A DNA stretch of 64,000 bases from the NCBI RefSeq assembly GCF_009867135.1, contig NZ_CP047226.1:1736001-1800000 (forward strand). Reading direction: 5' to 3'. The first letter of the stretch is position 1; each line of letters opens with the position of its first letter. The notes under the pieces were generated by a model, which worked only from the letters and a program-made list of their open reading frames with translations, was not told the origin of the DNA and did no database searches. The translations under genes and the position numbers were made by a program. Shown here piece after piece: positions 12,974-22,612 of the stretch. Origin of the DNA: Moraxella osloensis (lineage in GTDB: Bacteria; Pseudomonadota; Gammaproteobacteria; Pseudomonadales; Moraxellaceae).

Positions 12974-14398
12974 ATGTCTGTACAACCTCCTTCCCCTGCT
13001 GGTAATGATTTTAAACTACCTGTCCACCAAATAGATGCCACTAAAAAACGCGTACACCCCCGTTTTGCGACGGGTTTTTATCAAAACATCCGCGTTGTCA
13101 GTATGTATTTTTTATTGTTGTTGTTTTTGGTGTTGCCATGGATTCGCTATGGCGGACACCAAGCAATATGGTTCGATTTCTCGGGTTCTAAGATTGTGCT
13201 ATTTGGGCTAACTTTTTTACCCCAAGACGTTTTTATTTTTGCGTTTTTCTTTATGGTTGCGGCCTTTTTATTGTTTATGGTGACCGTTTATGCCGGCCGT
13301 GTGTGGTGTGGTTATGCGTGTCCACAGACGATTTGGACGCATATGTACCAATACACTGAGAAGCTTGTCATCGGCGATCGTAATAAGCAGTTTAAGTTAG
13401 ATAAAGCGCCTTGGAATGGCGAAAAAATCATGAAACGCGGCTTGGTATATCTGATTTGGTTTATCATGGCGTTGGTGACTGCATTGACGTTTAGCAGTTA
13501 TGCCGTTGGGACTGATTATCTTTATAATAGTTGGCAATGGTTTGGCGTTATTCCTGTGCCAGATTGGACGCCATTAACTTGGGTTTCGGTACTTATTTTT
13601 ACCTTTGCGACGTTTGCCAATGCAGGCTATATGCGTGAGCACTTTTGTACCCATATTTGCCCCTATGGTCGCTTCCAAAGTGTGATGTTCGATAAAGATA
13701 CGTTAATTGTCACCTATGACTATAAACGTGGTGAGCCACGTGGCGCGCGTAAAAGAGGCGGTGAAGATGAGAACTTAGGTGACTGTATCAACTGTCTGAT
13801 GTGTGTGCAAGTGTGCCCGACGGGTATCGATATTCGTGATGGTTTGCAAGTTGAATGTATCCAGTGCGCGGCCTGTATCGATGCGTGTAATGACATCATG
13901 GATAAAGTCAATAAACCACGCGGTTTGATACGGTATAGTACCGAACGCCAATTGGTAGAGAATGAGCCAAGTAAAATTTTGCGTCCACGGTTTTTTGCTT
14001 ATTTGGCGGTGATTGCGTTGTTGATTGGTACAGGGATTTATTTTTTAACCAGCCGTGTACCGCTACAGATTGATATTCGCCGTGACCGTAACCAGTTGTC
14101 GTCAATCAATGCGCAAGGTTTGGTAGAAAACAACTACATCATCAAAATCACCAATAAAACCCAGCAAAACCATGATTATGCGGTGACATTGACACCACAA
14201 CCCGGCTTAAAACTTGATAGCCGCTTTAAAACCATTCCATTAGAAGCCGGCGAAAGTTATGACTTCCCTGTCAGTGTACTGGGCGATCCAAAAGTGATTA
14301 CCCAAAGCAATATCCCTATCCAAATGCAAGTGGTGAGCGTGGATGATGGCGGTAAATACAAAGCGGTAAAAGATAACGTGTTTACCACCGATAAATAA
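12974..14398 (+). CDS. ccoG: cytochrome c oxidase accessory protein CcoG (FixG/RdxA)
   Basis: Inner membrane iron-sulfur protein needed for assembly of cbb3-type cytochrome oxidase; CcoG homologues reduce copper for delivery to the oxidase. The 474 residues show membrane helices near residues 37-58, 87-107, 161-180, 196-215 and about 340-360. VWCGYACPQTIW follows the second helix. Two ferredoxin-type clusters are seen (CINCLMCVQVCPTG and CIQCAACIDAC, about residues 270-310). A C-terminal periplasmic immunoglobulin-like FixG domain completes the protein. It is followed after a terminator by a FixH-like gene, although the oxidase structural genes are not in this window. Confidence 0.94.
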   Translation: MSVQPPSPAGNDFKLPVHQIDATKKRVHPRFATGFYQNIRVVSMYFLLLLFLVLPWIRYGGHQAIWFDFSGSKIVLFGLTFLPQDVFIFAFFFMVAAFLLFMVTVYAGRVWCGYACPQTIWTHMYQYTEKLVIGDRNKQFKLDKAPWNGEKIMKRGLVYLIWFIMALVTALTFSSYAVGTDYLYNSWQWFGVIPVPDWTPLTWVSVLIFTFATFANAGYMREHFCTHICPYGRFQSVMFDKDTLIVTYDYKRGEPRGARKRGGEDENLGDCINCLMCVQVCPTGIDIRDGLQVECIQCAACIDACNDIMDKVNKPRGLIRYSTERQLVENEPSKILRPRFFAYLAVIALLIGTGIYFLTSRVPLQIDIRRDRNQLSSINAQGLVENNYIIKITNKTQQNHDYAVTLTPQPGLKLDSRFKTIPLEAGESYDFPVSVLGDPKVITQSNIPIQMQVVSVDDGGKYKAVKDNVFTTDK

Positions 14399-14410
14399 GT
14401 TTGATTGTCT

Positions 14411-14442
14411 AAAAAAGCTGATTTTGATAATCGGCTTTTTTT
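14411..14442 (+). terminator. terminator after ccoG
   Basis: AAAAAAGCTGATT pairs with AATCGGCTTTTTTT (one G-T pair) and ends in a T run. It lies 12 bases past the ccoG stop. Confidence 0.75.
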
Positions 14443-14524
14443 GTGCCAAATTATTGGCGCCCGTTATTGGGGCATGGGTTTTTCTGCTATACTAGCTTTT
14501 TGATTGTTATCTGCTGAGTGGTCT

Positions 14525-15091
14525 ATGGCAACACCGACAAATTCTCCTGCTTCGTCAACTTCTAATCAGTCGATATCCAAACTTTGGTATAAAAATTATA
14601 TGGTTTGGATTTTTGTCATTGGTCTGCCGCTATTTGTGGTAGTCGCCTGTATCTGGTTCGTGTTTTACTCGGTGAGAATCCAAGACTCTACCGTGCGTGA
14701 TGACTGGTACATGGATGGTAAGACCTTATATGCGGATGTGTCCAAAGACAAACTGGCGCATGATTTGGGGCTGATAGGTCAAATGATGATTAGCCAGCAG
14801 TCCGTCAATTTTAAACTTGAGGCGCCCGCCAGTGACAAGTTTAACGCACCTGAGCAATTGGCAGTGGAGATTTCCCATGCCACCCAAAAGCAAAAAGACC
14901 GCGACATTATTATCAAACGGTTAAGTGATGGCAGTTATGCGGGCAATGTACAGCTAGACCCGTCTAAAGGCAAATACTATATTGTAGTGCATGACCCAGC
15001 CAATAGCTGGCGACTGCGTGCTATTGAGGAGTTGCCAATGGCGAAGTCGATTGCCTTTAAGCCACTGACCGCGTTTGATAAAAAATCTTAG
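14525..15091 (+). CDS. FixH family protein
   Basis: A 188-residue membrane-anchored protein. A single helix near residues 20-45 is followed by an extracytoplasmic domain with the FixH-type pattern (DDWYMDGKTLYADVSKD, and a late DPANSWRLRAIEEL stretch). FixH proteins assist cbb3 oxidase or copper-related assembly, which fits the preceding ccoG. I chose the ATG at 14525. An in-frame TTG at 14504 would add seven residues, but the ATG is closer to the GAGTGG ribosome-binding stretch. Confidence 0.75.
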   Translation: MATPTNSPASSTSNQSISKLWYKNYMVWIFVIGLPLFVVVACIWFVFYSVRIQDSTVRDDWYMDGKTLYADVSKDKLAHDLGLIGQMMISQQSVNFKLEAPASDKFNAPEQLAVEISHATQKQKDRDIIIKRLSDGSYAGNVQLDPSKGKYYIVVHDPANSWRLRAIEELPMAKSIAFKPLTAFDKKS

Positions 15092-15190
15092 TTTCAGTCA
15101 ACTCATTACAGGGACTTGGTTGCAGGTACTGGGTTACAGCTAATTGGCTTCCTTAAAACCTTGCTGGGTAGTCAACGAAATGGTAAGTGT

Positions 15191-16114
15191 TTAACAACTC
15201 TCCCAAATCCCCACTTGCCCTTCGTGCAATTTTGGCACACCGCCAAGCACCCGCCACGGCATGGTACTGCCATGAAAATCACTACCGATAGACACCTTTA
15301 ACTCATGCTCTTTAATCACTCTATCGACCATATGGCGGGTTGAAGTCGGTTCATTACTGGCGGGCAATTCCACTGCATCGCCACCGCTACTGGCAAAATC
15401 TGCAATCAGTTTACGCACTTTGTTGGCGGTTAAATTATAACGGGTCGCATGAGCTAAAGACGCTTTGCCACCACAGTCATGAATCAAATTGATGCAATCT
15501 TTAAGCGATAAGCCATCGAGTGCCACATAGCAAGGTTTATGGTCAGCCAAATAGCCGGTAAAGGCTTTTTGCACATCACTCACCAAGCCTTGATCCGCCA
15601 TCACTTTGGCGATATGAGTACGCCCGACCGCTTGCGGATTACCTTTGGCTTGCACTAACACCGCCTGCCAAATCTCATCCATCGGGCGTTTAAAGGTACT
15701 TGCCACACGCTCGCACATCGCATAGCCGCGCGTTTCTCGATTGGCTTGGATGGCAGCGAGTTTGCTGTGCATGGTTTCGATATCACTAAAGCCGTACCCC
15801 AGTACATGAATCACCTTTTCATTTTGGGCAGGTTTTTTGGCGTAGCCGCCCATGACACGATGACGACAGCTGATTTCAACACCGTGAATCAGCGTCATAC
15901 CAAGGCTATCAGCGGTTTGGCGCGCCTCAAGGATACCAAGTACCGTATCATGGTCGCTTAAGGATAATACTTTCACCCCTTTTTCATGCGCTTTTTGCAC
16001 CACTTCGCTTGGGCTAAAAGTGCCATCGGAGCGGGTACTGTGGCAGTGCATATCAATTGGAAGTTGGGTATAAATAGGACTGCTAGACAAAATATCGAGA
16101 TTTAAAGAATTCAC
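15191..16114 (-). CDS. PHP domain phosphoesterase (TrpH/YciV, RNase AM-like)
   Basis: A 307-residue metal-dependent phosphoesterase of the PHP family. The motif DMHCHSTRSDG holds His23, His25 and Asp30. LSDHDTV and the C-terminal IGSDFHGS supply further metal ligands. E. coli YciV/TrpH cleaves 3',5'-nucleoside bisphosphates and trims rRNA 5' ends as RNase AM; the same role is likely here but inferred from family only. The yciB and yciI genes lie next to it on the other strand, resembling the yci neighbourhood of other gammaproteobacteria. Confidence 0.88.
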   Translation of the reverse strand: MNSLNLDILSSSPIYTQLPIDMHCHSTRSDGTFSPSEVVQKAHEKGVKVLSLSDHDTVLGILEARQTADSLGMTLIHGVEISCRHRVMGGYAKKPAQNEKVIHVLGYGFSDIETMHSKLAAIQANRETRGYAMCERVASTFKRPMDEIWQAVLVQAKGNPQAVGRTHIAKVMADQGLVSDVQKAFTGYLADHKPCYVALDGLSLKDCINLIHDCGGKASLAHATRYNLTANKVRKLIADFASSGGDAVELPASNEPTSTRHMVDRVIKEHELKVSIGSDFHGSTMPWRVLGGVPKLHEGQVGIWESC

Positions 16115-16305
16115 AAATACGCCTTAATTACAAAAGCTGGTTGCCAACAATAGGACAAAAAGGGGTTAAGACAAAGAGGGGTTAACTCTGCGCTGGCTTA
16201 CTCACAAGGGCACGTGATTGATGAAGCAAGGAAAATCGCAAAGTTACTTTTCGATTTTAGCATATCCGTGTAAACTAGCGGCTAAGATTTTTGTTAGAGA
16301 TGACT

Positions 16306-16869
16306 ATGAGCGGTTTATTGGATTTGCTACCTTTACTGGCATTTTTTTATTTTTCCAAACAGCAAGGGGTATTGGCAGGTGCGGCGGCCTTATTGATTAC
16401 GACACTGGTGGTATATGTGGTGCATTTTGCCCGGCAAAAAGGCAAGCTCAATAAGCAGCAGTGGGTGACGCTGATTTTAACCGTGGGATTTTGTGGGTTA
16501 AGCTTAATTTTCCATGACGAAGCATTTTTAAAATGGAAATCAACCGTCATCAATAGCGTGTTTGCGGTTGCCCTCATTATCAGTGTCGCGATAGGTAAAC
16601 CGCTATTAGAACTGGCAATGAAAAATGTATTCCGATTGACGCAGTCGGGCTGGAATAGACTCACCCTTGCCTGGGCAGGGTATTTCTTGCTGATGGCAGG
16701 TTTGCAATATTATTTTGCGTTTTTTACCAACAACGATACCTGGATTAATTTTAAAAGCTGGGGATGGATACCGGTGATGCTCGTGTTTTTAATCGGGCAA
16801 TTTGTGTTCTTAAAAAACCACCTAAATCCAGACATGCAGCAACAAATCAATGATAAAGGAAAAAACTAA
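16306..16869 (+). CDS. yciB: YciB family inner membrane protein (septation protein A)
   Basis: Small polytopic inner membrane protein of the YciB/IspZ family, implicated in cell envelope synthesis and septation. About five helices are seen, starting with LLDLLPLLAFFYFSK, the usual N-terminus; NTFRLTQ-like and WINFKSWG segments match the family. I set the start at 16306 (MSGLLDLLPL, 187 residues) because AGAG stands six bases upstream and the family begins this way. In-frame starts at 16291 (TTG) and 16300 (ATG) are possible. It is followed after 12 bases by yciI, probably in the same transcript. Confidence 0.9.
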   Translation: MSGLLDLLPLLAFFYFSKQQGVLAGAAALLITTLVVYVVHFARQKGKLNKQQWVTLILTVGFCGLSLIFHDEAFLKWKSTVINSVFAVALIISVAIGKPLLELAMKNVFRLTQSGWNRLTLAWAGYFLLMAGLQYYFAFFTNNDTWINFKSWGWIPVMLVFLIGQFVFLKNHLNPDMQQQINDKGKN

Positions 16870-16881
16870 AGGAGAATATGG

Positions 16882-17184
16882 ATGGCACTTTATCTTATTA
16901 TCGGTCATGACGTCCCTGATAGCCTTGAGCTACGCAAACAATTCCGTTCTGCTCATCTTGAGCGTCTTACGCGGTTAGATGAACAGCGCCGTCTCATCAT
17001 CGCAGGTCCTACGCCAATTGCGCATGGAGCGCCTGAAATGAATGGCAGTGTATTGGTCGTGGATTTTGACAGCGATGAAGCCGTGCAAGCTTGGGCAAGC
17101 GAAGAGCCTTACTTATTAAATGGTGTGTATAGTCATGTGGATATTAAACCCTTTATCCAAGTTTTTCCTAAATCAGTGAGTTAA
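16882..17184 (+). CDS. yciI: YciI family protein
   Basis: A 100-residue protein of the YciI family, small ferredoxin-fold proteins with a conserved His-Asp pair; here HDVPDSL near residues 9-15 and the R..H.E pattern fit. Function is uncertain in all members. AGGAG lies ten bases upstream of the ATG. It follows yciB at 12 bases and is probably co-transcribed with it. Confidence 0.9.
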   Translation: MALYLIIGHDVPDSLELRKQFRSAHLERLTRLDEQRRLIIAGPTPIAHGAPEMNGSVLVVDFDSDEAVQAWASEEPYLLNGVYSHVDIKPFIQVFPKSVS

Positions 17185-17249
17185 TGTTGGCTTTAACCGT
17201 TGTTTGTAGTACATAATTGGCAAAGTCTGGGTGGTGATAGGTGGTAAGC

Positions 17250-17678
17250 ATGAAAAAATTGGTGGGCTCTTTGGCAAACGGCGCAGTGTTATTGACGGTA
17301 TTACAGGTGACAAGCCTGACCCATGCAGCACCGCAAGTTGTCGTCACTGACCCAAAAACAGGACAACCGCTCGCCAAACAGCCACAGATTGCCTCAAGCG
17401 TTGCCAGTAGCACCTCACCGATGCAAAACCCCAACCAACCTACCCTTGCCCAACTCAACCAGCCCACTGACAGCCAGTTGTCCAACGCCAATCAACAACT
17501 CTTGGCAAAAAATGCTGAATTACAAAATCAAGTCGATAGTTTAAATACGCAGGTCAAAGTGCTTGTCAATGAGCGCAGTGGACAGATTTTTATCTACGGG
17601 GCAGTCACTGCACTGCTCAGTGGGATACTGGGTATCGCACTGGGCTGGCTGGTCGCAGGGCGTAAAGGTCGTTGGTAA
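17250..17678 (+). CDS. signal peptide, coiled coil, C-terminal membrane helix protein
   Basis: A 142-residue protein without a recognised family. An N-terminal signal peptide ends near THAA. A Q/P/S-rich linker follows, then a coiled coil (about residues 75-110, heptads such as LLAKNAELQNQVDSLNTQV) and a C-terminal glycine-rich membrane helix with a positive tail (GRKGRW). This is the layout of the C-terminal half of YgiM/TIGR04211-type SH3 proteins, but no SH3 domain is visible. I chose ATG 17250 because AGGTGG stands seven bases upstream; a GTG at 17241 is also in frame. Confidence 0.65.
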   Translation: MKKLVGSLANGAVLLTVLQVTSLTHAAPQVVVTDPKTGQPLAKQPQIASSVASSTSPMQNPNQPTLAQLNQPTDSQLSNANQQLLAKNAELQNQVDSLNTQVKVLVNERSGQIFIYGAVTALLSGILGIALGWLVAGRKGRW

Positions 17679-17725
17679 TCGACTTTATAAGCCTACTATT
17701 ATTATAAGCCTGATATTACCTTGCT

Positions 17726-19006
17726 ATGATGCCAAACAACCAAACCGACTTGCCAAAAAAGCCCATCGTCGCCATCATTGGCGCAGGTCCTGCTGGCCTG
17801 ATGGTGGCAGATTATCTGCGCCAGTTTGATGTCACAATCCAAGTATTTGAACAAAAGCCATCCCCTGCCCGCAAGCTGTTGATGGCCGGTAAATCTGGAC
17901 TCAATATCTCGCACGCTGAGCCCGTTGATACCTTTGTCACGCGCTATCAGCCCAATGATTGGCTAACGCCGCATATTGAAGATTTTAATGCGGCGCATAT
18001 CCGTGATTTTATGACCCGCTTAGGGATTGAATCTTTTGTTGGCTCGACAGGTCGCATCTTTCCTACCATGATGAAAGCCTCGCCACTGCTGCGGGCGTGG
18101 TTGCAAGCGCTGCAGCAGGACGGCGTAGCGTTTTTTTATCGGCATACCTGTGACAATATTGAGGGCAAGCAAGCGACTTTTTCGGTAGCGCATGAAAGCG
18201 GCAATCTGACTGTTAGCCAAAGCTTTGATGCGATTGTGTTGGCAACGGGCGCGATGTCATGGTCGCGGCTCGGTAGTGATGGCAAATGGCAGGCATGGCT
18301 CAGCGATGCAGAATTGACGCCATTTTATGCCAGCAATGTCGGTATCTGTCGCCCATTGTCGCAGCCTTGGTCGGCGCATTTACACCGCGATTTTGGCAAA
18401 GCATTAAAACGCGTGAAAGCCCAGGTGACAGTGCCCGATGGCAAAATTGAGCAGGGTTTTGGCGACATTATCATCACCCATTATGGCATGGAAAGCGGGC
18501 TGATATATCGGCTCAATGGTGCTATGCGTGAGCAATTAAATCATACGGGCAAGGTATCACTACAACTTGATTTGCTGCCTGATGTGTCTGACGAAAAATT
18601 ATTGAGTAGTTTAAAAAACCCAAAAAAACAATCGCTAGCGAACCTTTGGCGAAAGGCAGGCCTTGATCCGGTCAAAATCGCCTTACTCAGAGAAATCGTC
18701 GCAAAAACGCACTGGCATGATGCCGATAAAATGACAAAGGCAATCAAACAGTTAACGGTAGAATTCGATAGTTTTCGACCGATTGAAGAAGCGATTAGCT
18801 GTGGCGGCGGGGTAAAACGCACAGCATTAACCGAGGATTTTGCGCTAAAATCCAATCCTTATGTATTTTGCTGTGGCGAGATGCTTGATTGGGATGCGCC
18901 AACGGGCGGCTATCTGCTGACAGCTTGTTTTGCCACGGGTCGAGCCGTCGGACAAGGCGTGGCGCAGTTTTTAGCGTTATCCAAAAAATTGACGCAATTC
19001 ACTTGA
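17726..19006 (+). CDS. TIGR03862 family flavoprotein (HI0933/BaiN-like)
   Basis: A 426-residue FAD-dependent oxidoreductase. The Rossmann motif IGAGPAGLMVADYL starts at about residue 14, with the acidic end of the second strand (VFEQKPSPARK) and the family stretch LLMAGKSGLNISHAE. GGVKRTALTEDF and the C-terminal FCCGEMLDWDAPTGGYLL are typical of the HI0933 family. The physiological substrate is unknown. Convergent with the permease gene, with only 24 bases between. Confidence 0.88.
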   Translation: MMPNNQTDLPKKPIVAIIGAGPAGLMVADYLRQFDVTIQVFEQKPSPARKLLMAGKSGLNISHAEPVDTFVTRYQPNDWLTPHIEDFNAAHIRDFMTRLGIESFVGSTGRIFPTMMKASPLLRAWLQALQQDGVAFFYRHTCDNIEGKQATFSVAHESGNLTVSQSFDAIVLATGAMSWSRLGSDGKWQAWLSDAELTPFYASNVGICRPLSQPWSAHLHRDFGKALKRVKAQVTVPDGKIEQGFGDIIITHYGMESGLIYRLNGAMREQLNHTGKVSLQLDLLPDVSDEKLLSSLKNPKKQSLANLWRKAGLDPVKIALLREIVAKTHWHDADKMTKAIKQLTVEFDSFRPIEEAISCGGGVKRTALTEDFALKSNPYVFCCGEMLDWDAPTGGYLLTACFATGRAVGQGVAQFLALSKKLTQFT

Positions 19007-19030
19007 CATAAGGCACTTGGCGTAAGGTAT

Positions 19031-20380
19031 TTAGCGACTGTTTAGATAGCAACTGTAAAAGTAGGCAAGTAGGAGTACGAGCCCACAAATCGGTAAGCAG
19101 ACAGGTAAAAACAGTGGATTTTGCATACCGCCGAACACGACCATCAATGAGCCCAATGCCGCCAAAATCGGCGATATCACACCCAACAACATACTTTTGA
19201 TATGACCTTGTTGCCATAATCGAAACACCGCAAAGTAAAATACCAAATACAGCAAGTAACTCACCACAATCGCGATTTCTGAAATATCCATATCGCCAAG
19301 CAGCTGACTTTTCATTACCGCATAATGCACAGCCGCCCAAAACATCGATAAGACAAAACCTAACAGCGCGGAACCAACCGATAGCTGATAGTTGGGCGAG
19401 ACTTGACGCAATTGCGCGCTAAACGGAATCAATGATTTGCGCGCTAAAGAATGCGGCAGACGAATCAGCCCTAATACCAAGCCATTCACCGTACCCATCA
19501 CCGAAATCACCACAAATACCAAAAAGGCTTTGGCAGCGGTTTCGCCAAATAACTGGGTTGCCACCACATAGACGCTTTCATCACCCAATGCCATCACTTT
19601 TGCGGCGCCTAGATACGAGGTGAGTCCAACAAAATACAGCAAATAGCCCAATAAAATCAACAGGGGCGCGACAACTAAGGCAATCGGTAAATTACGTTTG
19701 GCATGTTTGATTTCCCCTGAAATACTGGTAGAGACCACCCAGCCATCAAACGAAAACGCAATCGGACCGATGGCGCCGAGCCATGCCAAAGACTGCGTCG
19801 CTTGACGCGCGGATTCACTTGGATGGGTTAAGGCGCTCACAGGGTCGCCATAGACAAACGCCATCACCCCTAGCACAAATAACGGAATTAATTTAACGAC
19901 AGTGGCAAAGACTTGAAAACGCCCGGCAAACACCGCTGCCATTACATTAAACAGATAACAAATGACAAACCACGTAAGCCCGATGCCCATTTGTAATTCA
20001 AGCGATGCCTCTTTTACCCCAAATAACAGGGCAGTGTAAATACCCACCACCCATGTCACCACCACGCCAAGTGTGGGGTAATACAAAAACAATTGAAACC
20101 AGCCAATCATCGTAGAAAAATGTGGGCTGACAAATTCATCGGCATAGCCAATCAAGCCGCCGTGCGCATCGGTACGTTTTGCCAGCTCAGCAATCGATAG
20201 CGAACCAAAAATAATCGCCACCGCCGCCAATACAAAAACCCCCACCCCCAATGCCACATTGCCGTTGGTATATTTTAAAACATTGTCTGCCTTAAAAAAT
20301 ATCCCTGAGCCAATCACAATCCCCACAATCATTGCCAATGCGGTGATTAGGTTATAACGCCCGTTAGTTGATTGATTCAT
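19031..20380 (-). CDS. APC family amino acid permease
   Basis: A 449-residue transporter with about twelve membrane helices. The first helix carries the APC signature IVIGSGIFFKADNVL (substrate backbone binding). The sixth-helix region AFSFDGWVVSTSISGEIKHAKRNLP is typical of the LAT/amino acid exchanger branch. It probably imports or exchanges amino acids across the inner membrane; substrate cannot be told. Transcribed alone, divergent from mnmC. Confidence 0.88.
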   Translation of the reverse strand: MNQSTNGRYNLITALAMIVGIVIGSGIFFKADNVLKYTNGNVALGVGVFVLAAVAIIFGSLSIAELAKRTDAHGGLIGYADEFVSPHFSTMIGWFQLFLYYPTLGVVVTWVVGIYTALLFGVKEASLELQMGIGLTWFVICYLFNVMAAVFAGRFQVFATVVKLIPLFVLGVMAFVYGDPVSALTHPSESARQATQSLAWLGAIGPIAFSFDGWVVSTSISGEIKHAKRNLPIALVVAPLLILLGYLLYFVGLTSYLGAAKVMALGDESVYVVATQLFGETAAKAFLVFVVISVMGTVNGLVLGLIRLPHSLARKSLIPFSAQLRQVSPNYQLSVGSALLGFVLSMFWAAVHYAVMKSQLLGDMDISEIAIVVSYLLYLVFYFAVFRLWQQGHIKSMLLGVISPILAALGSLMVVFGGMQNPLFLPVCLPICGLVLLLAYFYSCYLNSR

Positions 20381-20526
20381 GTTGTTACCACACCCAAAAA
20401 AAGCTGCATGCCATGTTGCAACGATAAAAAATCAGTTATGCTATACCCCCTAATCGCTGTTTTCAAGCCTTGTATTAGTAATATTTTATTTAGCACTAAC
20501 TTTTAGTTATTTATTATGGGTCACTG

Positions 20527-22611
20527 ATGTCACAATCTAGCCAACCTCCTGTCACAAACTCAAGCAAAAGTAGCACCCCAGCAGCAACCATTCAAACCGC
20601 CAAACTGCACTGGCAGCTAGATGATAACGGCGTGACTGTCCCCATTTCTGGCGACTTTGGCGATGTTTATTTTTCCAAAACAGACGGCTTGGCAGAATCT
20701 CGCCATGTTTTTATTGATGGCAACGACTTAGCCACTCGCCTCGCTAATTTGCGGAACTTTGAACGATTTGTCATCGGTGAAATTGGTTTTGGGACAGGGC
20801 TTAATATCTTGGCTATTTGGCAACTGTGGCAACAAATCAGACCTGACAATCACAGCCATTTACATATCATTACCACCGAAAAATTTCCCTTAAGCAAAAC
20901 TGACCTTGAACAAGCATTGAGCGTGTGGACAGAGCTTGCTGGGTTATCACAACAGCTCATTGACAACTATCCACCGCCACTGGCTGGCTGTCATCGTTTG
21001 AACTGGTTTGATGAACGATTGACGATTGATTTATGGCTTGGCGATGCGACGAGTAGTTTGTCGCAAGTGACTGGGGAAGGCAAAGTCGATGCCTGGCTGC
21101 TTGATGGGTTTGCGCCGAGTTGTAACCAAGAACTCTGGTCAGCGGATTTATTGGCTCAAATCGCAAGGTTATCCAAAAATCATACGACTTTGGCGACATT
21201 TAGCGTGGCAAGCGCAGTCAAACAGGGGCTAAAACATCACGGTTTTACCTTAGCCAAACGTAAAGGCTTTGGCAAAAAGCGAGAAATGCTCACCGCAAGC
21301 TTTCAACCTAAGTTAACATCAGCCAATTTTTGCAAGCTTTATTTTCGCTATAACAAAAAAATTAAACCATTTTTTGTCACCCTACCCTTTACTGCATCTT
21401 TTGAATCCCGACGTCGTCAGCGTCGAAAAGCCAATAACGTTAAAGGCTTTGAACTACCTAATTTTTCCGCTATTACAAAACCGCTGTCTGTCGCGGTGAT
21501 TGGGGCTGGGGTGGCGGGGTTAAGCAGTGCGTATGCTTTAGCCGCCCGTGGACACAAGGTCACCATTTTTGATAAAGCGCAACCATTGGCAGGCGCGTCG
21601 GGTAATATTCGCGGTTTTCTTGCGCCAAAACTTACCAGCCTAAAACGCCTTGAAACCAATCTACATGCGATTGGTTATTTGGCAAGCTGTCGATTTTACC
21701 CTTATTTGACCGCACAAACCGGTATTAACATCCTACAAACCACCGGCTGTTTGGATTTACTCTCACACAATCGCTTACAACTTGATGAAGTCAAAGATTT
21801 TCCCATTGAATTTGCCCGTTTATTGACTGCTGAACAAGCCAAAGCAAAAGTCGGTTATGAGGTTGGGCAAGCGATATTTTTACCCAATGCCGGGTTAATC
21901 ACTACCGCAAACTTTGCCAATGCTGTTTTAGGCCACCCCAATATCAGCTTTCAAACTGAGGAATTAACCTGTTTTCAGCAAGATAGCGACCAAGTGCTAT
22001 TAACATTCACTGAGCGTCAGCAGTTTTTTGACCATGTGATTTTGTGCATGGCTTTAGACACCTGCGATTTTCTACCCACCATCAAACGCTTTAATCACAG
22101 CCGTGGGCAAGTGACGTGGTTTGCTGTCGATGAGCATGATAAAGCACAGTTGCCAAAACTGCCGCTAAAGTATGGCAGTTATTACGCCAGTTTTAACGAG
22201 AACAGCAAATGCCATGTCATGCTTGGGGCAAGTTTTGTTAGGGATACCTTGGATACTGCGCCAGCCGTTGCTGACCATAAGATGAATGTGGCAGATTTGG
22301 CGGCTGCAGTGCCCGATTTGGTCAACAACACCGATATGTTTACCGTCGAAAAAAACATCTCCCATTGGCAGGGTCGCGCCAGTATCCGCAGCCAAACCGT
22401 GGATTATCTACCCCTCGTTGGGCAGGTGTGGCAAGCGGGTTATGAAAGCAATAGCCGAGTCTGGACATTTTCGGCATTGGGGTCAAAGGGCTATGCTTAT
22501 GCCCCGATTTGTAGTGAGCTGTTGGTCGGGTTACTGTGTGGGGAAATATTGCCGTTAGCTAACAACATGGTCAACAGTTTAAGTCCCAATCGCAAGGTCA
22601 TTCGGCGCTAA
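20527..22611 (+). CDS. mnmC: bifunctional tRNA mnm5s2U34 methyltransferase / FAD oxidoreductase MnmC
   Basis: Two-domain enzyme finishing the modification of wobble uridine in tRNA. The C-terminal oxidase removes the carboxymethyl group from cmnm5s2U, and the N-terminal domain methylates the product with SAM. The N-terminal part (to about residue 280) has the SAM site GEIGFGTGLNILAIW and the family motif WLLDGFAPSCNQELW. The C-terminal part has the FAD motif VIGAGVAGLSSAYALAARG and SGNIRGFLAPKLT. The 694 residues are normal length. It ends one base from the convergent glycosyltransferase gene. Confidence 0.93.
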   Translation: MSQSSQPPVTNSSKSSTPAATIQTAKLHWQLDDNGVTVPISGDFGDVYFSKTDGLAESRHVFIDGNDLATRLANLRNFERFVIGEIGFGTGLNILAIWQLWQQIRPDNHSHLHIITTEKFPLSKTDLEQALSVWTELAGLSQQLIDNYPPPLAGCHRLNWFDERLTIDLWLGDATSSLSQVTGEGKVDAWLLDGFAPSCNQELWSADLLAQIARLSKNHTTLATFSVASAVKQGLKHHGFTLAKRKGFGKKREMLTASFQPKLTSANFCKLYFRYNKKIKPFFVTLPFTASFESRRRQRRKANNVKGFELPNFSAITKPLSVAVIGAGVAGLSSAYALAARGHKVTIFDKAQPLAGASGNIRGFLAPKLTSLKRLETNLHAIGYLASCRFYPYLTAQTGINILQTTGCLDLLSHNRLQLDEVKDFPIEFARLLTAEQAKAKVGYEVGQAIFLPNAGLITTANFANAVLGHPNISFQTEELTCFQQDSDQVLLTFTERQQFFDHVILCMALDTCDFLPTIKRFNHSRGQVTWFAVDEHDKAQLPKLPLKYGSYYASFNENSKCHVMLGASFVRDTLDTAPAVADHKMNVADLAAAVPDLVNNTDMFTVEKNISHWQGRASIRSQTVDYLPLVGQVWQAGYESNSRVWTFSALGSKGYAYAPICSELLVGLLCGEILPLANNMVNSLSPNRKVIRR

Positions 22612-22612
22612 G